NCBI GenBank assembly: GCA_013289695.1
Contig: JABCZK010000013.1
Span: forward strand, 1 to 64,000
Source of the DNA: Acidobacteriota bacterium
Lineage (GTDB): Bacteria; Acidobacteriota; Terriglobia; Acidiferrales; UBA7541
Direction: 5' to 3'
DNA: 64,000 bases
The translations under genes were made by a program, and so were the position numbers. Below the pieces are notes generated by a model. That model saw only the letters and a list, made by a program, of their open reading frames with translations, did no database searches and was not told where the DNA came from. Shown one piece after another: positions 25,387 to 33,595 of this stretch. Numbering within the stretch: the first letter of the stretch is position 1; every line of letters begins with the position of its first letter.

Positions 25387-27330
25387 ATCTGCCACAGCGA
25401 CGGCTGGCAGGAGCACATTGGTCTCGATGCCTGAGGCCTGGCCCTGACTGTGATACACGTGCTGGTTGGCTTTTACAAAGTCGGACGGTTTGGCGTCCGG
25501 TATATTCAGGAAGGTCTGGGGATTGCGATCTGTAAGCGGGAACCACGAGCTTTGGATTTGCACCATGATGCGATGGCCGCGGCGAAAAGTGTGATTCACG
25601 TCCTGCATCGCGAAGGCTACCGCTTCTACTTTGCCCGGCGAGAATGGTTCGGGATTTTCAAAACTGTGGCGGAATTTTCCGCGGAACGGTTCTCCGCGCA
25701 CCAGTTGCTCATATCCACCCATGGTGAAGGGCGGCGCCGGCACATCCGTCAGCGGCTTGCCTTTCTCTTCCGGACGCGGCTCGTCTAATTTGCTTGGCGG
25801 ATAATCCGGCGGATAAACATCAATCAGCTTCACGTCCCAATCGGAATCCGTGCCGCTGGTGGAAACAAACAGCCGCGGGGACACCGGCCCCACAATCGTC
25901 ACATCCTGTTGCAGAACCTCGGTCTGATAGGTGAGCACGTCGGTCCTGGCTGCGGCGAAGCGCTGGTCCGATACCATGTATTCCTGAGGCACCGTCTCTG
26001 CCACATAGTTTACGAACGGCACGGGCTTGGCCGGATCGCTCACGTATTCGTCGAACGCGGCCGCTTCCGCTTGCGGCGGCTCAAACGACAAAACGCCGTT
26101 GGGGTGGAAATAAAGTGTCTTCGTCTCCGTGTTTTTTGGCGGCCATGCGGCATACTGTCGCCACACGTTTGTGCCGGTCTCGAACACGTAGGCTTTCGGC
26201 AATTTCGCGTTGCCGTTCCCTTTCAAGTGCTGCTCGAAAAACGGAAACAAAATGTTCTTGCGATAATAGTCCGCCGTGTTTGCCGCAAAACTCACGCGAC
26301 CCAAGTGGTCCCCATTGAGACGCGCCCATCCGCCATGCACCCAAGGGCCCACCACCAGCGCGTTGAAGATCTCCGGGTCGTCCCGGTCGATCGCATGAAA
26401 CAAGGTGAAGGGCCCTTGCAAGTCTTCGGCGTCAAACCAGCCGCCGACTGTGAGCACGGCGCAGTGAATGTTCTTGGTATGCGCGGCGAGATTGCGTGAC
26501 TTCCAGTAGTCGTCGTAGGTATCGTGATGCACCTGATCGAGCCAGAGCGCTTGCTGGCCACCCAGCAGCTTGCCCAGGTTTTCCAGAGTGCCTGCGTTCA
26601 GAAAAAACTCGTAGCCATCCGGCGTGCCGAAATCAAAAGGTACGCGGACTTTCGGCGGCAGTTGCGGATTGGCTTGCGGCTGGAAATAAGCATAAAACCC
26701 GAAATTCGCGGCTAGCATGAACGCACCGCCATGGTAGGCGTCGTCTCCCTTGAACAGATCTGTCATGGGCGCCTGCGGCGACGCGGCTTTTAGTGCCGGA
26801 TGTGAGTCAATCATGCTGGCCGACGTGAAAAATCCCGGGTACGAAATGCCCCAGATGCCGGCCTTGCCGTTGTTGTTTGGTACGTTTTTCAGAAGCCATT
26901 CGATGGTGTCGTATAAATCGCTGCTGTCGTCCACGTCTTTGTTGGATTTTTTATTGTCAATGTGCGGGCGCATTTCGATGAACGTACCTTCCGACATGTA
27001 GCGCCCGCGCACATCTTGCATCACGAAAATGTAGCCGGCTTTGTCGAAGTCCGGCGACGGTCCCAATTGCGCGCGATATTGATCGACGCCGTAGGGCGCC
27101 ACGCTGTACGGTGTGCGGTTGATCAGAAACGGATACGCTTGCGAGCCATCTTTCGGGACGTACACGGCGGTGAACAAGCGGACGCCGTCGCGCATGGGAA
27201 GCCGGTATTCGTATTTCGTGTAGTGCTCTTTGACATCGAATTCCGGCGAATCCGGCTTCGTCTGCGCGAGCACACCGCCCGCGGCCAACAGTGCACCCAC
27301 AACTAGAATGGCGATTCTTCGACCCAACAT
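25378..27330 (-). CDS. Secreted CocE/NonD-family alpha/beta hydrolase (X-Pro dipeptidyl-peptidase-like)
   Basis: Serine hydrolase acting on acyl esters, beta-lactam acyl groups or X-Pro peptides; the true substrate is unknown. After a signal peptide (MLGRRIAILVVGALLAAGGVLA) come the CocE N-terminal motif MRDGVRLFTAVYVPKD, oxyanion region NRTPYS, the nucleophile elbow GIWGISYPGF, a catalytic Asp region (GGWFDAEDLQGPF), His in GPWVHGGWAR, and the C-terminal jellyroll (FRRGHRIMVQIQSSWFP). The ATG at 27330 follows GGAGGG by 5 nt, which decides the start over the ATG at 27387. About 650 residues, normal for the family. Confidence 0.92.
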   Translation of the reverse strand: MLGRRIAILVVGALLAAGGVLAQTKPDSPEFDVKEHYTKYEYRLPMRDGVRLFTAVYVPKDGSQAYPFLINRTPYSVAPYGVDQYRAQLGPSPDFDKAGYIFVMQDVRGRYMSEGTFIEMRPHIDNKKSNKDVDDSSDLYDTIEWLLKNVPNNNGKAGIWGISYPGFFTSASMIDSHPALKAASPQAPMTDLFKGDDAYHGGAFMLAANFGFYAYFQPQANPQLPPKVRVPFDFGTPDGYEFFLNAGTLENLGKLLGGQQALWLDQVHHDTYDDYWKSRNLAAHTKNIHCAVLTVGGWFDAEDLQGPFTLFHAIDRDDPEIFNALVVGPWVHGGWARLNGDHLGRVSFAANTADYYRKNILFPFFEQHLKGNGNAKLPKAYVFETGTNVWRQYAAWPPKNTETKTLYFHPNGVLSFEPPQAEAAAFDEYVSDPAKPVPFVNYVAETVPQEYMVSDQRFAAARTDVLTYQTEVLQQDVTIVGPVSPRLFVSTSGTDSDWDVKLIDVYPPDYPPSKLDEPRPEEKGKPLTDVPAPPFTMGGYEQLVRGEPFRGKFRHSFENPEPFSPGKVEAVAFAMQDVNHTFRRGHRIMVQIQSSWFPLTDRNPQTFLNIPDAKPSDFVKANQHVYHSQGQASGIETNVLLPAVAVADKK

Positions 27331-27500
27331 TGTTTCCCTCCAACGCGACGCACGGATCAGGTTTTTCCGTTCCCAGACAATGCTCATGCCTCAGGCAGCG
27401 AACTTTTCGACCGTACCTAACGGAAAATCGTCTGGCCGAGTAGAGTTGAGGAAACCTGCATTGCGCGGACATCTTAGGGTGCGTCAGATGGCAAGTCAAC

Positions 27501-27553
27501 GGAGATAAACCGACGGAGATAAACCGACACGGAGATAAACCGGAAATAGACCG
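27501..27553. repeat. Short tandem repeat, 14-bp unit
   Basis: GGAGATAAACCGAC occurs at 27501-27514 and 27515-27528, then GGAGATAAACCG at 27531-27542 and a decayed fourth copy GAAATAGACCG at 27543-27553. It lies in the 296-bp gap between the M28 peptidase stop and the CocE-like start, upstream of the latter; no gene is seen in that gap. Confidence 0.85.
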
Positions 27554-27626
27554 CCTGACAAAATCGTTAAGCGGAAACTGACGCACCGTGCGCGCTCATT
27601 GATTGCGTACGCGTGAATGCCGCCGA

Positions 27627-29816
27627 CTATTGGGCGGTGGGCGACGAGGCTAGGCGAGCGATTTCGTCGAGGCGGGCGGAGGCGCGGTGGAGGGCTGCGG
27701 TGAGGGCGGCGGATTCGCGGGTGAAGGTGGGGGCGTCTTGGCGATCGAGGGCTTCGTTTGCGCCGGGGAGGACTTCTGCTGCGTATCCGGCGTAGGTCCC
27801 TGGGGCGTAGATGGTGTGCTTGTACCAAGTGCGGCCTGCGAGGCCTTCTGGCGCTAGCAGCGCTTGTTCGACGCTGACGAGTTCGCGATTTATTTCATTT
27901 TGCTTCGCGGCGTTGGGCGAGGCGTTCGACAATTGTTGCAACGCTTGCGCTGCGCGAGCGGCGGAGGCTGTGAGCTGCGCGGCGGCGACCGAAACTGCTG
28001 GCAGTTCCGTGACACCGACTCCCTGCTTGGCGGCGCGCGTGGCTAGGTCGTTTGCGGCGCGCGAGATTTCCGCGGCGTAGGCGGAGTAATCGAACGGAAG
28101 CATGTCGGATTCGTCGAGGCGCAGCGCCAAAGTGCCCAGGATTTTCGCCAACGCGACGTGAAATTCGAACGTGGGATCGCCGAACTTTTTCATCCAGTAG
28201 AAGTCGTCGTACATCGAGTGGTACACGCCGTAGTCGCCGATGAATCCGGCATCGAGCGAAGGAATTCCCGCGTGGTCGAAGAACGGGCAGAAATCCGAGC
28301 CCGCGCCCAAGGCCTCGATGGGAGCTTCGCCTGTAGCTGTGAGCTTTGCGTTCGGGCGCGCGATGCCGTTGGGCTCTTCCTGCTGGCGCGTGGCGCGATC
28401 CAGCCAGACGTTGTAAACGCTGCGCACGTCGCGCGGGTCCTGCACTTCGCGCGTAACTTCGCGCACCAGCTCCTTGAGCGACGGCGTGGCGGACGCTGTG
28501 AAGTTTGGTCCGGCGACGCCTACGTCTGTGTTCAAGTACGCGACCGCTTTGGCCTGCAATTCGGCGCGATTTGCTTCCACCCATTCGGTCGAGCCCATCA
28601 GGCCGGGCTCCTCGCCGTCCCATTCGCACATCACGATGGTGCGCCGCGGCTTCCAGCCGGCGCGGACCAGTTCACCGAAAGCGCGCGCGGTTTCGAGCAT
28701 GGTCGCGGTGCCGCTGCCGGGATCCACTGCGCCGTAAACCCAGGCGTCGTGATGATTGCCGAGGATGACCCATTCGCCGTCGTTTGTGCCGCGCAGTTTC
28801 GCGATGACGTCGTAAAGCGTGCGCTGCTGATAGTCCATCACCACTTTCATGTGTGTGACGGCCGCGCCGGGTCCCACGTGATACGTGAACGGCAAACCGC
28901 CCTGCCATTGACGCGGGACGTGCGGGCCGCCCAGATTCGAGAGAATCGCGCCGGCGTCCTGCGAATTGATGGGCATGGTGGGAATGTGCGGAAGATTCGC
29001 GGCGTCGGCGGGCGCGAGGCGCTTGGCATTCGCGGTTGCTGGTACGCCCGGTGTGAGCGGGTCACCCGGATAGATCTGCGTGTATTCCACAGAGCCACGC
29101 TGGATGCCGCTCATCGGGCGCCACGGACCGTTCGGAAACACATCGCCTGCGACGTAGCCGTCGTCTTCGGGATCGGAATAAATTATGAGGCCGAGGGCTT
29201 TGTGCTCTTCGGCAAGCTTCGTTTTGATGCCGCGATAGCAGCCGCCGTAGCGGGCAATCGCGATTTTTCCGGCGACGCTGATTCCCAGCTTATCGAGCTC
29301 GCGGTAATCCGCCTGCATCCCGTAATTCACATAGACGACCGGCGCGGCGATGTCTCCGGAAGGCGAGAAGGCGTTAAATCCGGCGACGATGTTCTTATTC
29401 GAGGTGTCGGGATCCACCTGGAAGGACTGCTCGGGAGTAGCCAGAGTTTTTTTCTCGGGCGCGGTTAGCTCGAGCCGCACTTCACGGGGCTGCGCGAGCC
29501 ACACGCTGTAGGTGACGATTTCGGCATCGAAACCGTAGCTGCGATACTGGTCGCGTAACCATTCCGCCACGCGGTGGCTGGCTTCGGTGCCGGCCATGTG
29601 CGGTTCGCTGGTGATGTGCCGCAAATTACTTTCTGCGCGCGCGGGATCAGGAATCGCGCGCATCTGCTGCTCGAGGGCGCGTTCGGCGGCAACACGCGCG
29701 GGCGCGAATCCGCGGATGCCGGGATTATCCTGCGTGCCACGGGAAATAGCGGCGGGAAACACGAAGATGCTGGCCAGGATGATTGCGGTACGAAGTCGCC
29801 GGGTTGTGACAGCCAT
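27627..29816 (-). CDS. Secreted M28-family metallopeptidase (glutamate carboxypeptidase II-like)
   Basis: Di-zinc exopeptidase of the PSMA/NAALADase type. Signal peptide at the N-terminus (RTAIILASIFVFPAAI), a PA domain insert (VAGKIAIARYGGCYRGIK), zinc ligands in GNHHDAWVYGAVDPGSG, the catalytic Glu pair in CEWDGEEPGLMGS, YLNTDVGVAGPNF, and the last His in GVYHSMYDDFYW, then a transferrin-receptor-like dimerisation domain. 729 residues, the usual length. The ATG at 29816 has GAGG 5 nt upstream. It likely trims peptides outside the cytoplasm; the adjacent CocE-like hydrolase may act with it. Confidence 0.93.
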   Translation of the reverse strand: MAVTTRRLRTAIILASIFVFPAAISRGTQDNPGIRGFAPARVAAERALEQQMRAIPDPARAESNLRHITSEPHMAGTEASHRVAEWLRDQYRSYGFDAEIVTYSVWLAQPREVRLELTAPEKKTLATPEQSFQVDPDTSNKNIVAGFNAFSPSGDIAAPVVYVNYGMQADYRELDKLGISVAGKIAIARYGGCYRGIKTKLAEEHKALGLIIYSDPEDDGYVAGDVFPNGPWRPMSGIQRGSVEYTQIYPGDPLTPGVPATANAKRLAPADAANLPHIPTMPINSQDAGAILSNLGGPHVPRQWQGGLPFTYHVGPGAAVTHMKVVMDYQQRTLYDVIAKLRGTNDGEWVILGNHHDAWVYGAVDPGSGTATMLETARAFGELVRAGWKPRRTIVMCEWDGEEPGLMGSTEWVEANRAELQAKAVAYLNTDVGVAGPNFTASATPSLKELVREVTREVQDPRDVRSVYNVWLDRATRQQEEPNGIARPNAKLTATGEAPIEALGAGSDFCPFFDHAGIPSLDAGFIGDYGVYHSMYDDFYWMKKFGDPTFEFHVALAKILGTLALRLDESDMLPFDYSAYAAEISRAANDLATRAAKQGVGVTELPAVSVAAAQLTASAARAAQALQQLSNASPNAAKQNEINRELVSVEQALLAPEGLAGRTWYKHTIYAPGTYAGYAAEVLPGANEALDRQDAPTFTRESAALTAALHRASARLDEIARLASSPTAQ

Positions 29817-30023
29817 TCACACCTCGTTGCAGAATTGCAAATTCTATACTACATGGGTGCGCGCGTCGGCGATTGGTTGTGAAATATTTGGCGCGAGGGG
29901 TCAACGTCAGGCGCGGGGTGGGGGAATATACGCGGCCGCTTTGGGTGCGCTTGACGGCGCTCGTGGCGCGCCGTAGGTTAGTTCAAGTGGCAGCATGACG
30001 CGACTGGTTCACGGGGATGTTTG

Positions 30024-30926
30024 ATGAAAGTTCTGATATCAGGTGGCTCAGGGCTGGTGGGAGCCGCGCTTACGAGCGCGCTGCGTGCCGACGGCCACAC
30101 CGTCTGCTGTCTGGTGCGTCCGGGCGGCAAAGCACTGGCTGGCGACGTGCAGTGGAATCCTTTGAGTGCACTGGTGGACGTGCCAGCGATGGAAGGTTTC
30201 GACGCCATAGTGAATCTGAATGGCGCGAGCATCGCGGGCGGGCGCTGGACGTCCAAGCGCAAGACGATACTGCGCAGCAGCCGGGTGGATTCGACGCGTG
30301 TGCTCGTGGATGCGCTATCGCACCTGAAGCAGCAACCGCACGTTTTCGTTTGCGCTTCGGCGACGGGTTACTACGGAAACCGCGGCGACGAAGTGCTGAC
30401 CGAATCGAGCGACTATGGCAACGATTTCCTGGCCATCTTGTGCCGCGCGTGGGAAGGTGAAGCGGCGCGGGCGGCGAGCTTAGGAATCCGCACGGTGATC
30501 GCGCGCTTCGGAATTATTCTGTCCGCGGAGGGCGGCGCGTTGCCGCGCATGTTGACGCCCTTCAAATTCGGCGCGGGCGGGCGGCTGGGTAGTGGGAAGC
30601 AGTGGATGTCCTGGATCGTGTTGGAAGACGCGGTGAGGGTGCTGCGCGCGGCGATTGATGATTCGCGGTGGAACGGGGCGGTGAATGTGGTGTCGCCGGA
30701 GCCGGTGCGCAACAGCGATTTCACGCGGGTGCTGGCGAGCGTGCTACATCGACCGGGGATTTTTCCGGCGCCGGCGTTGGCACTGCGGCTGGCGCTGGGC
30801 GAAATGGCGGATGCGCTGCTGCTGGCCAGCCAGCGCGTGCAGCCCGATCGCTTGCTGCAGTACGGTTACGCGTTTCGCTACGAACATTTAGAGCAGGCGC
30901 TGCACGCGGTGCTGGCGAAGGCGTAG
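30024..30926 (+). CDS. TIGR01777-family NAD(P)-dependent epimerase-like protein
   Basis: Extended short-chain dehydrogenase of the YfcH/SulA-like family; no physiological reaction is established. The Rossmann motif is MKVLISGGSGLVGAALTSAL, the YxxxK-like site region is ASATGYYGNRGDEVLTE, followed by RFGIILSAEGGALPRML and the family end NVVSPEPVRNSDFTRVLA with the DUF1731 C-terminal piece (HRPGIFPAPALALRLALGEM ... QRVQPDRLLQYGYAFRY). 300 residues, normal. ATG 30024 is preferred to a TTG one codon earlier. Confidence 0.92.
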   Translation: MKVLISGGSGLVGAALTSALRADGHTVCCLVRPGGKALAGDVQWNPLSALVDVPAMEGFDAIVNLNGASIAGGRWTSKRKTILRSSRVDSTRVLVDALSHLKQQPHVFVCASATGYYGNRGDEVLTESSDYGNDFLAILCRAWEGEAARAASLGIRTVIARFGIILSAEGGALPRMLTPFKFGAGGRLGSGKQWMSWIVLEDAVRVLRAAIDDSRWNGAVNVVSPEPVRNSDFTRVLASVLHRPGIFPAPALALRLALGEMADALLLASQRVQPDRLLQYGYAFRYEHLEQALHAVLAKA

Positions 30927-31029
30927 CGCCGCCAATCTCCGCGGTGCCGCGCTGCGACCCTACGAGTGTAGTGCAATCTTGCGCGACCTGCTTCCACGTT
31001 TGCTGCGCTCGAACGGCACAATTTCTAAT

Positions 31030-31641
31030 TCACTTCACGACGTTCAGAGTGACCTCTACCTTGAAAACGTGCCCCGTGAGAGGATCCGTTGCTACGGTTC
31101 CTTCGGCAGGTTGCCCTTCGCGCAGAAACATTCCCACGTCTCCGCGATATTGCCGCACAAGCGGCTGAGTGGTGGGAGGCGCTTCTCCGTCTGACCATTC
31201 CTTGCCGACGATCTTGCCATCCTGACCGCGGGCGGTAACGTACAATGAAGAGCGGTCCACCTTTAAATCCACTTGATATTTCGCGTCATCAGCACGCGCT
31301 ACCCGAGCATCAATGCTGGTACCCACATCGATATATTGTATCTGGGTGGCGCCGGTTTTCGAATCGGCGGTCGTCACCGGAACCTTGACCCCAATCCGCA
31401 GGGTCGAATACGCGCCGCTGGGTTTGCCGCCCGCTACTAGGAGCGGCATAGAGTAGGAGAGATTGGCGATTTTTTTCGCGCCGTCATATTCAGACAGAAC
31501 GATCTGCAACTTAACTGGCGTTGACGGTTCGGCCGTCGCAATTTCCGGAGCGTCCGCTGCTTTGGTTCCCTGAGCGCAAACCAGGAGCGGCGCGCACATA
31601 AAAAGCAATGCGCAGGTGACGAGCGATCGTGAAAATTTCAT
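31030..31641 (-). CDS. Secreted protein of unknown function next to an ECF sigma system
   Basis: Not recognised. The ATG at 31641 has GGAGGT 6 nt upstream and opens a signal peptide (MKFSRSLVTCALLFMCAPLL ending VCAQ). The mature part of about 180 residues is beta-rich (VKLQIVLSEYDGAKKIANLS, STLRIGVKVPVTT, ARADDAKYQVDLKVDRSSLY) and has a short C-terminal region VEVTLNVVK. No membrane segment beyond the signal. It follows the ECF sigma and anti-sigma genes by 68 bp and may be the operon's envelope output. No cysteines in the mature part. Confidence 0.75.
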   Translation of the reverse strand: MKFSRSLVTCALLFMCAPLLVCAQGTKAADAPEIATAEPSTPVKLQIVLSEYDGAKKIANLSYSMPLLVAGGKPSGAYSTLRIGVKVPVTTADSKTGATQIQYIDVGTSIDARVARADDAKYQVDLKVDRSSLYVTARGQDGKIVGKEWSDGEAPPTTQPLVRQYRGDVGMFLREGQPAEGTVATDPLTGHVFKVEVTLNVVK

Positions 31642-31709
31642 CAAGAACCTCCGATGATCCATTTATTGCGGCTTTCTATAGATGAAGACGCCGGTCAGGC
31701 GGCTTTCGT

Positions 31710-32414
31710 TCAGAATGGAATCGAGTTTGCAGGTTTTTCCGTGGCGTCGTCTAGTGCAGGAATTTCCATCGGCGGTATTTCGATGAGTTTCACTTCCAGC
31801 GGCTTCTCATACTCGTGTTGAGCGGCCAGTAGCTGATTGACATCCACTCGACCTGCAACAATTGCCGCGCTCAATTGCGCTGCTGCAGAGAGTTGGCCCT
31901 TCGGCACGATGATTTCGGGCAGCGCTGTGGTGCGCGGGGGCGCCTGAGTGGTCCGCCCGGGACCGTGCTTGCCTTCGGTTCGCTGCGCGTGTTGCGGACT
32001 CGCAGGAGACGCCGTCGCCGCTTCGCGTAGCGCGGAATTAGCAGCCACCGCGGAGGCGACGCTGGGGTTGGGCAAGCTGCGCATAGGACTCTGAGTGACC
32101 ATGATCGCCAGAACTGCGGCGAGCGCGAGGGCGCCTGCGATGACCGGAGCCCATGCTCTCCACGGGGAACGGAGCGATTGAGATTCCTGCGCTATTCGGC
32201 GCCGCAGATTCGTTGCGAAGTGCGGCGACGGCTCGCCCGCAACGAGCGCTTCGACGCCGCGATCCACGCACTCGCGTACCTCTCGTGCGTGAATGAGCGC
32301 TTCGCGGCACCTATCACAGTCCATAGCGTGTGCGAGCAGCTCGGGCTCAGGTTCGGCGCGAAGCTCGCCGAGCGCCGCGTCGGTTATCCAACCGGAGTAT
32401 TTTTCACAAGACAT
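31710..32414 (-). CDS. Anti-sigma factor with zinc-binding anti-sigma domain
   Basis: Membrane-bound inhibitor of the ECF sigma factor encoded just upstream. The N-terminal zinc anti-sigma motif is HAMDCDRC (Hx3Cx2C) near residue 28, one membrane helix lies near 87-108 (WAPVIAGALALAAVLAIMVT), and the periplasmic part is Ala/Pro-rich. 234 residues. The start overlaps the end of the sigma gene by 31 bp, a strong sign of coupling. Signal release could be by proteolysis or by conformational change of the zinc domain; the sequence does not tell. Confidence 0.88.
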   Translation of the reverse strand: MSCEKYSGWITDAALGELRAEPEPELLAHAMDCDRCREALIHAREVRECVDRGVEALVAGEPSPHFATNLRRRIAQESQSLRSPWRAWAPVIAGALALAAVLAIMVTQSPMRSLPNPSVASAVAANSALREAATASPASPQHAQRTEGKHGPGRTTQAPPRTTALPEIIVPKGQLSAAAQLSAAIVAGRVDVNQLLAAQHEYEKPLEVKLIEIPPMEIPALDDATEKPANSIPF

Positions 32415-32959
32415 TGCAAACTCTCCGCCAACTTCTTTCGCGCCAGAAACAGTCGCGATTTCACGGTACCCTCGGGCAGACCGGCCAGCTCCGCGACTTC
32501 GCGCGTGTTATAACCTTCGATGGCCGCCAGGACCATCACCATCCGGAGTTTTTCTGGAAGTGCGTCGAGCGCCTGTGCTACTTGCCGTTCGAATTCGCGC
32601 GACGCGACCAAATTTTCGGCGCTGACTTCCGGCTGGGCGCTTAAAGTTGCGCGCATTGCGTCGTGCTCATAGCGCTCGCGCCGATTCTTCGCGCGGATGC
32701 GATCGAGCGCCAGCCGAAATGCCACGCGCACGAGCCAGCCGCGGAACCGTTCGCGGTCGCGCAGGCGATAGAAATTGTGATAGGCGCGCAGCATGGCTTC
32801 CTGCGCTACATCTTCGGCTTCCGTCGGATTGTGCAGTACGCCCAGCGCGACGCGATAGGCCAGCTTGGGACAATCCGCCAGGCGCTGCTCGAATTCGCGC
32901 GCGAGCGATTCGTCCTGGCTCACCTCGCTTCCCGGAAAACTGGCTGCCAATGCATCCAT
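32384..32959 (-). CDS. ECF-type RNA polymerase sigma factor
   Basis: Sigma-70 family group 4 factor. Region 2 is visible as NPTEAEDVAQEAMLRAYHNF and FRGWLVRVAFRLALDRIRAK, region 4 as ALPEKLRMVMVLAAIEGYN followed by VAELAGLPEGTVKSRLFLAR. ATG 32959 has GAGG 5 nt upstream and is preferred over the GTG at 33004. 191 residues, usual. Presumably controls its own operon, including the anti-sigma and the secreted protein after it; no obvious ECF promoter motif could be fixed by eye. Confidence 0.92.
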   Translation of the reverse strand: MDALAASFPGSEVSQDESLAREFEQRLADCPKLAYRVALGVLHNPTEAEDVAQEAMLRAYHNFYRLRDRERFRGWLVRVAFRLALDRIRAKNRRERYEHDAMRATLSAQPEVSAENLVASREFERQVAQALDALPEKLRMVMVLAAIEGYNTREVAELAGLPEGTVKSRLFLARKKLAESLQCLVKNTPVG

Positions 32960-33034
32960 CACTGCCTCATTCAGCCAGACGCCGGTGGTGGGATTTCGGT
33001 TCACTGGTTTTCAAGCAAGGTTGCACGAGACGAG

Positions 33035-33400
33035 TTACAAGTCCAGGCGTTCCAGCAGTGATGACAGGTTGGATGTGTCCACGGTGAGTTCGGGGCGGTT
33101 TGTGGCGAAATCTGCGACTTCATCGAGCGCTTGAAACAGGCGCATCTTGGCGACGGCGTACTCTTCGGTGCCGGTCAGGGCGCGGCCGGTTTGCTTGGTC
33201 CATTGGTCGAGGGCGTCGCGGCGAACGAAGATGCGGACGGGGAACATTGTTTTGCGGTCTGCCGAGACGTAATAGATGAATTCGTTGCCCTTGGCTCCAT
33301 CGCGCTGCGCGGGGTGCACGTCTTGAAATTGATATTGGTAAACGTAGCCGTTCTCGGCCGAGTAGCTCTTGATGCGCCGGACGGTCTCGGGCTTGGACAT
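33035..33400 (-). CDS. Small conserved protein of unknown function
   Basis: Not recognised. 121 residues from the ATG at 33400 (MSKPETVRRIKSYSAENGYV); the longer frame to 33535 has an unlikely Arg-rich start. The middle is beta-rich (YQYQFQDVHPAQRDGAKG, FIYYVSADRKTMFPVRIFV) and the end helical (AKMRLFQALDEVADFA). No signal peptide, membrane segment or cysteine; likely cytoplasmic. It lies alone between the sigma gene and the pilin operon terminator. Confidence 0.7.
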   Translation of the reverse strand: MSKPETVRRIKSYSAENGYVYQYQFQDVHPAQRDGAKGNEFIYYVSADRKTMFPVRIFVRRDALDQWTKQTGRALTGTEEYAVAKMRLFQALDEVADFATNRPELTVDTSNLSSLLERLDL

Positions 33401-33533
33401 GGCCGCATTATTCGGCGAGGGCGGGCCAGTGTCAACCACGCCGCTGCTTCCGATATGCCCGCCGGTGAAGGTTAGGGGCGCGCGCAAGCCTGCCCGCCTC
33501 GCAGTGACGCACCACATCGCGCCACGCCGCCGC

Positions 33534-33569
33534 AAAAAAAAGCGGCTCCCCGGGAGGTGCGGGAGCCGC
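33534..33569 (-). terminator. Intrinsic terminator of the minor pilin operon
   Basis: On the minus strand a 9-bp stem, GCGGCTCCC (33561-33569) with GGGAGCCGC (33542-33550), loop of 10 nt, followed directly by eight T (33534-33541). It lies 27 bp after the stop of the last pilin gene. Confidence 0.92.
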
Positions 33570-33595
33570 TTCTTGCGCTGCGGGTACGATAACTG

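Noticed and set aside
27501..27553. CRISPR-like array
   Set aside because: Units are 14 bp with almost no spacers; no cas genes nearby. It is a simple tandem repeat.
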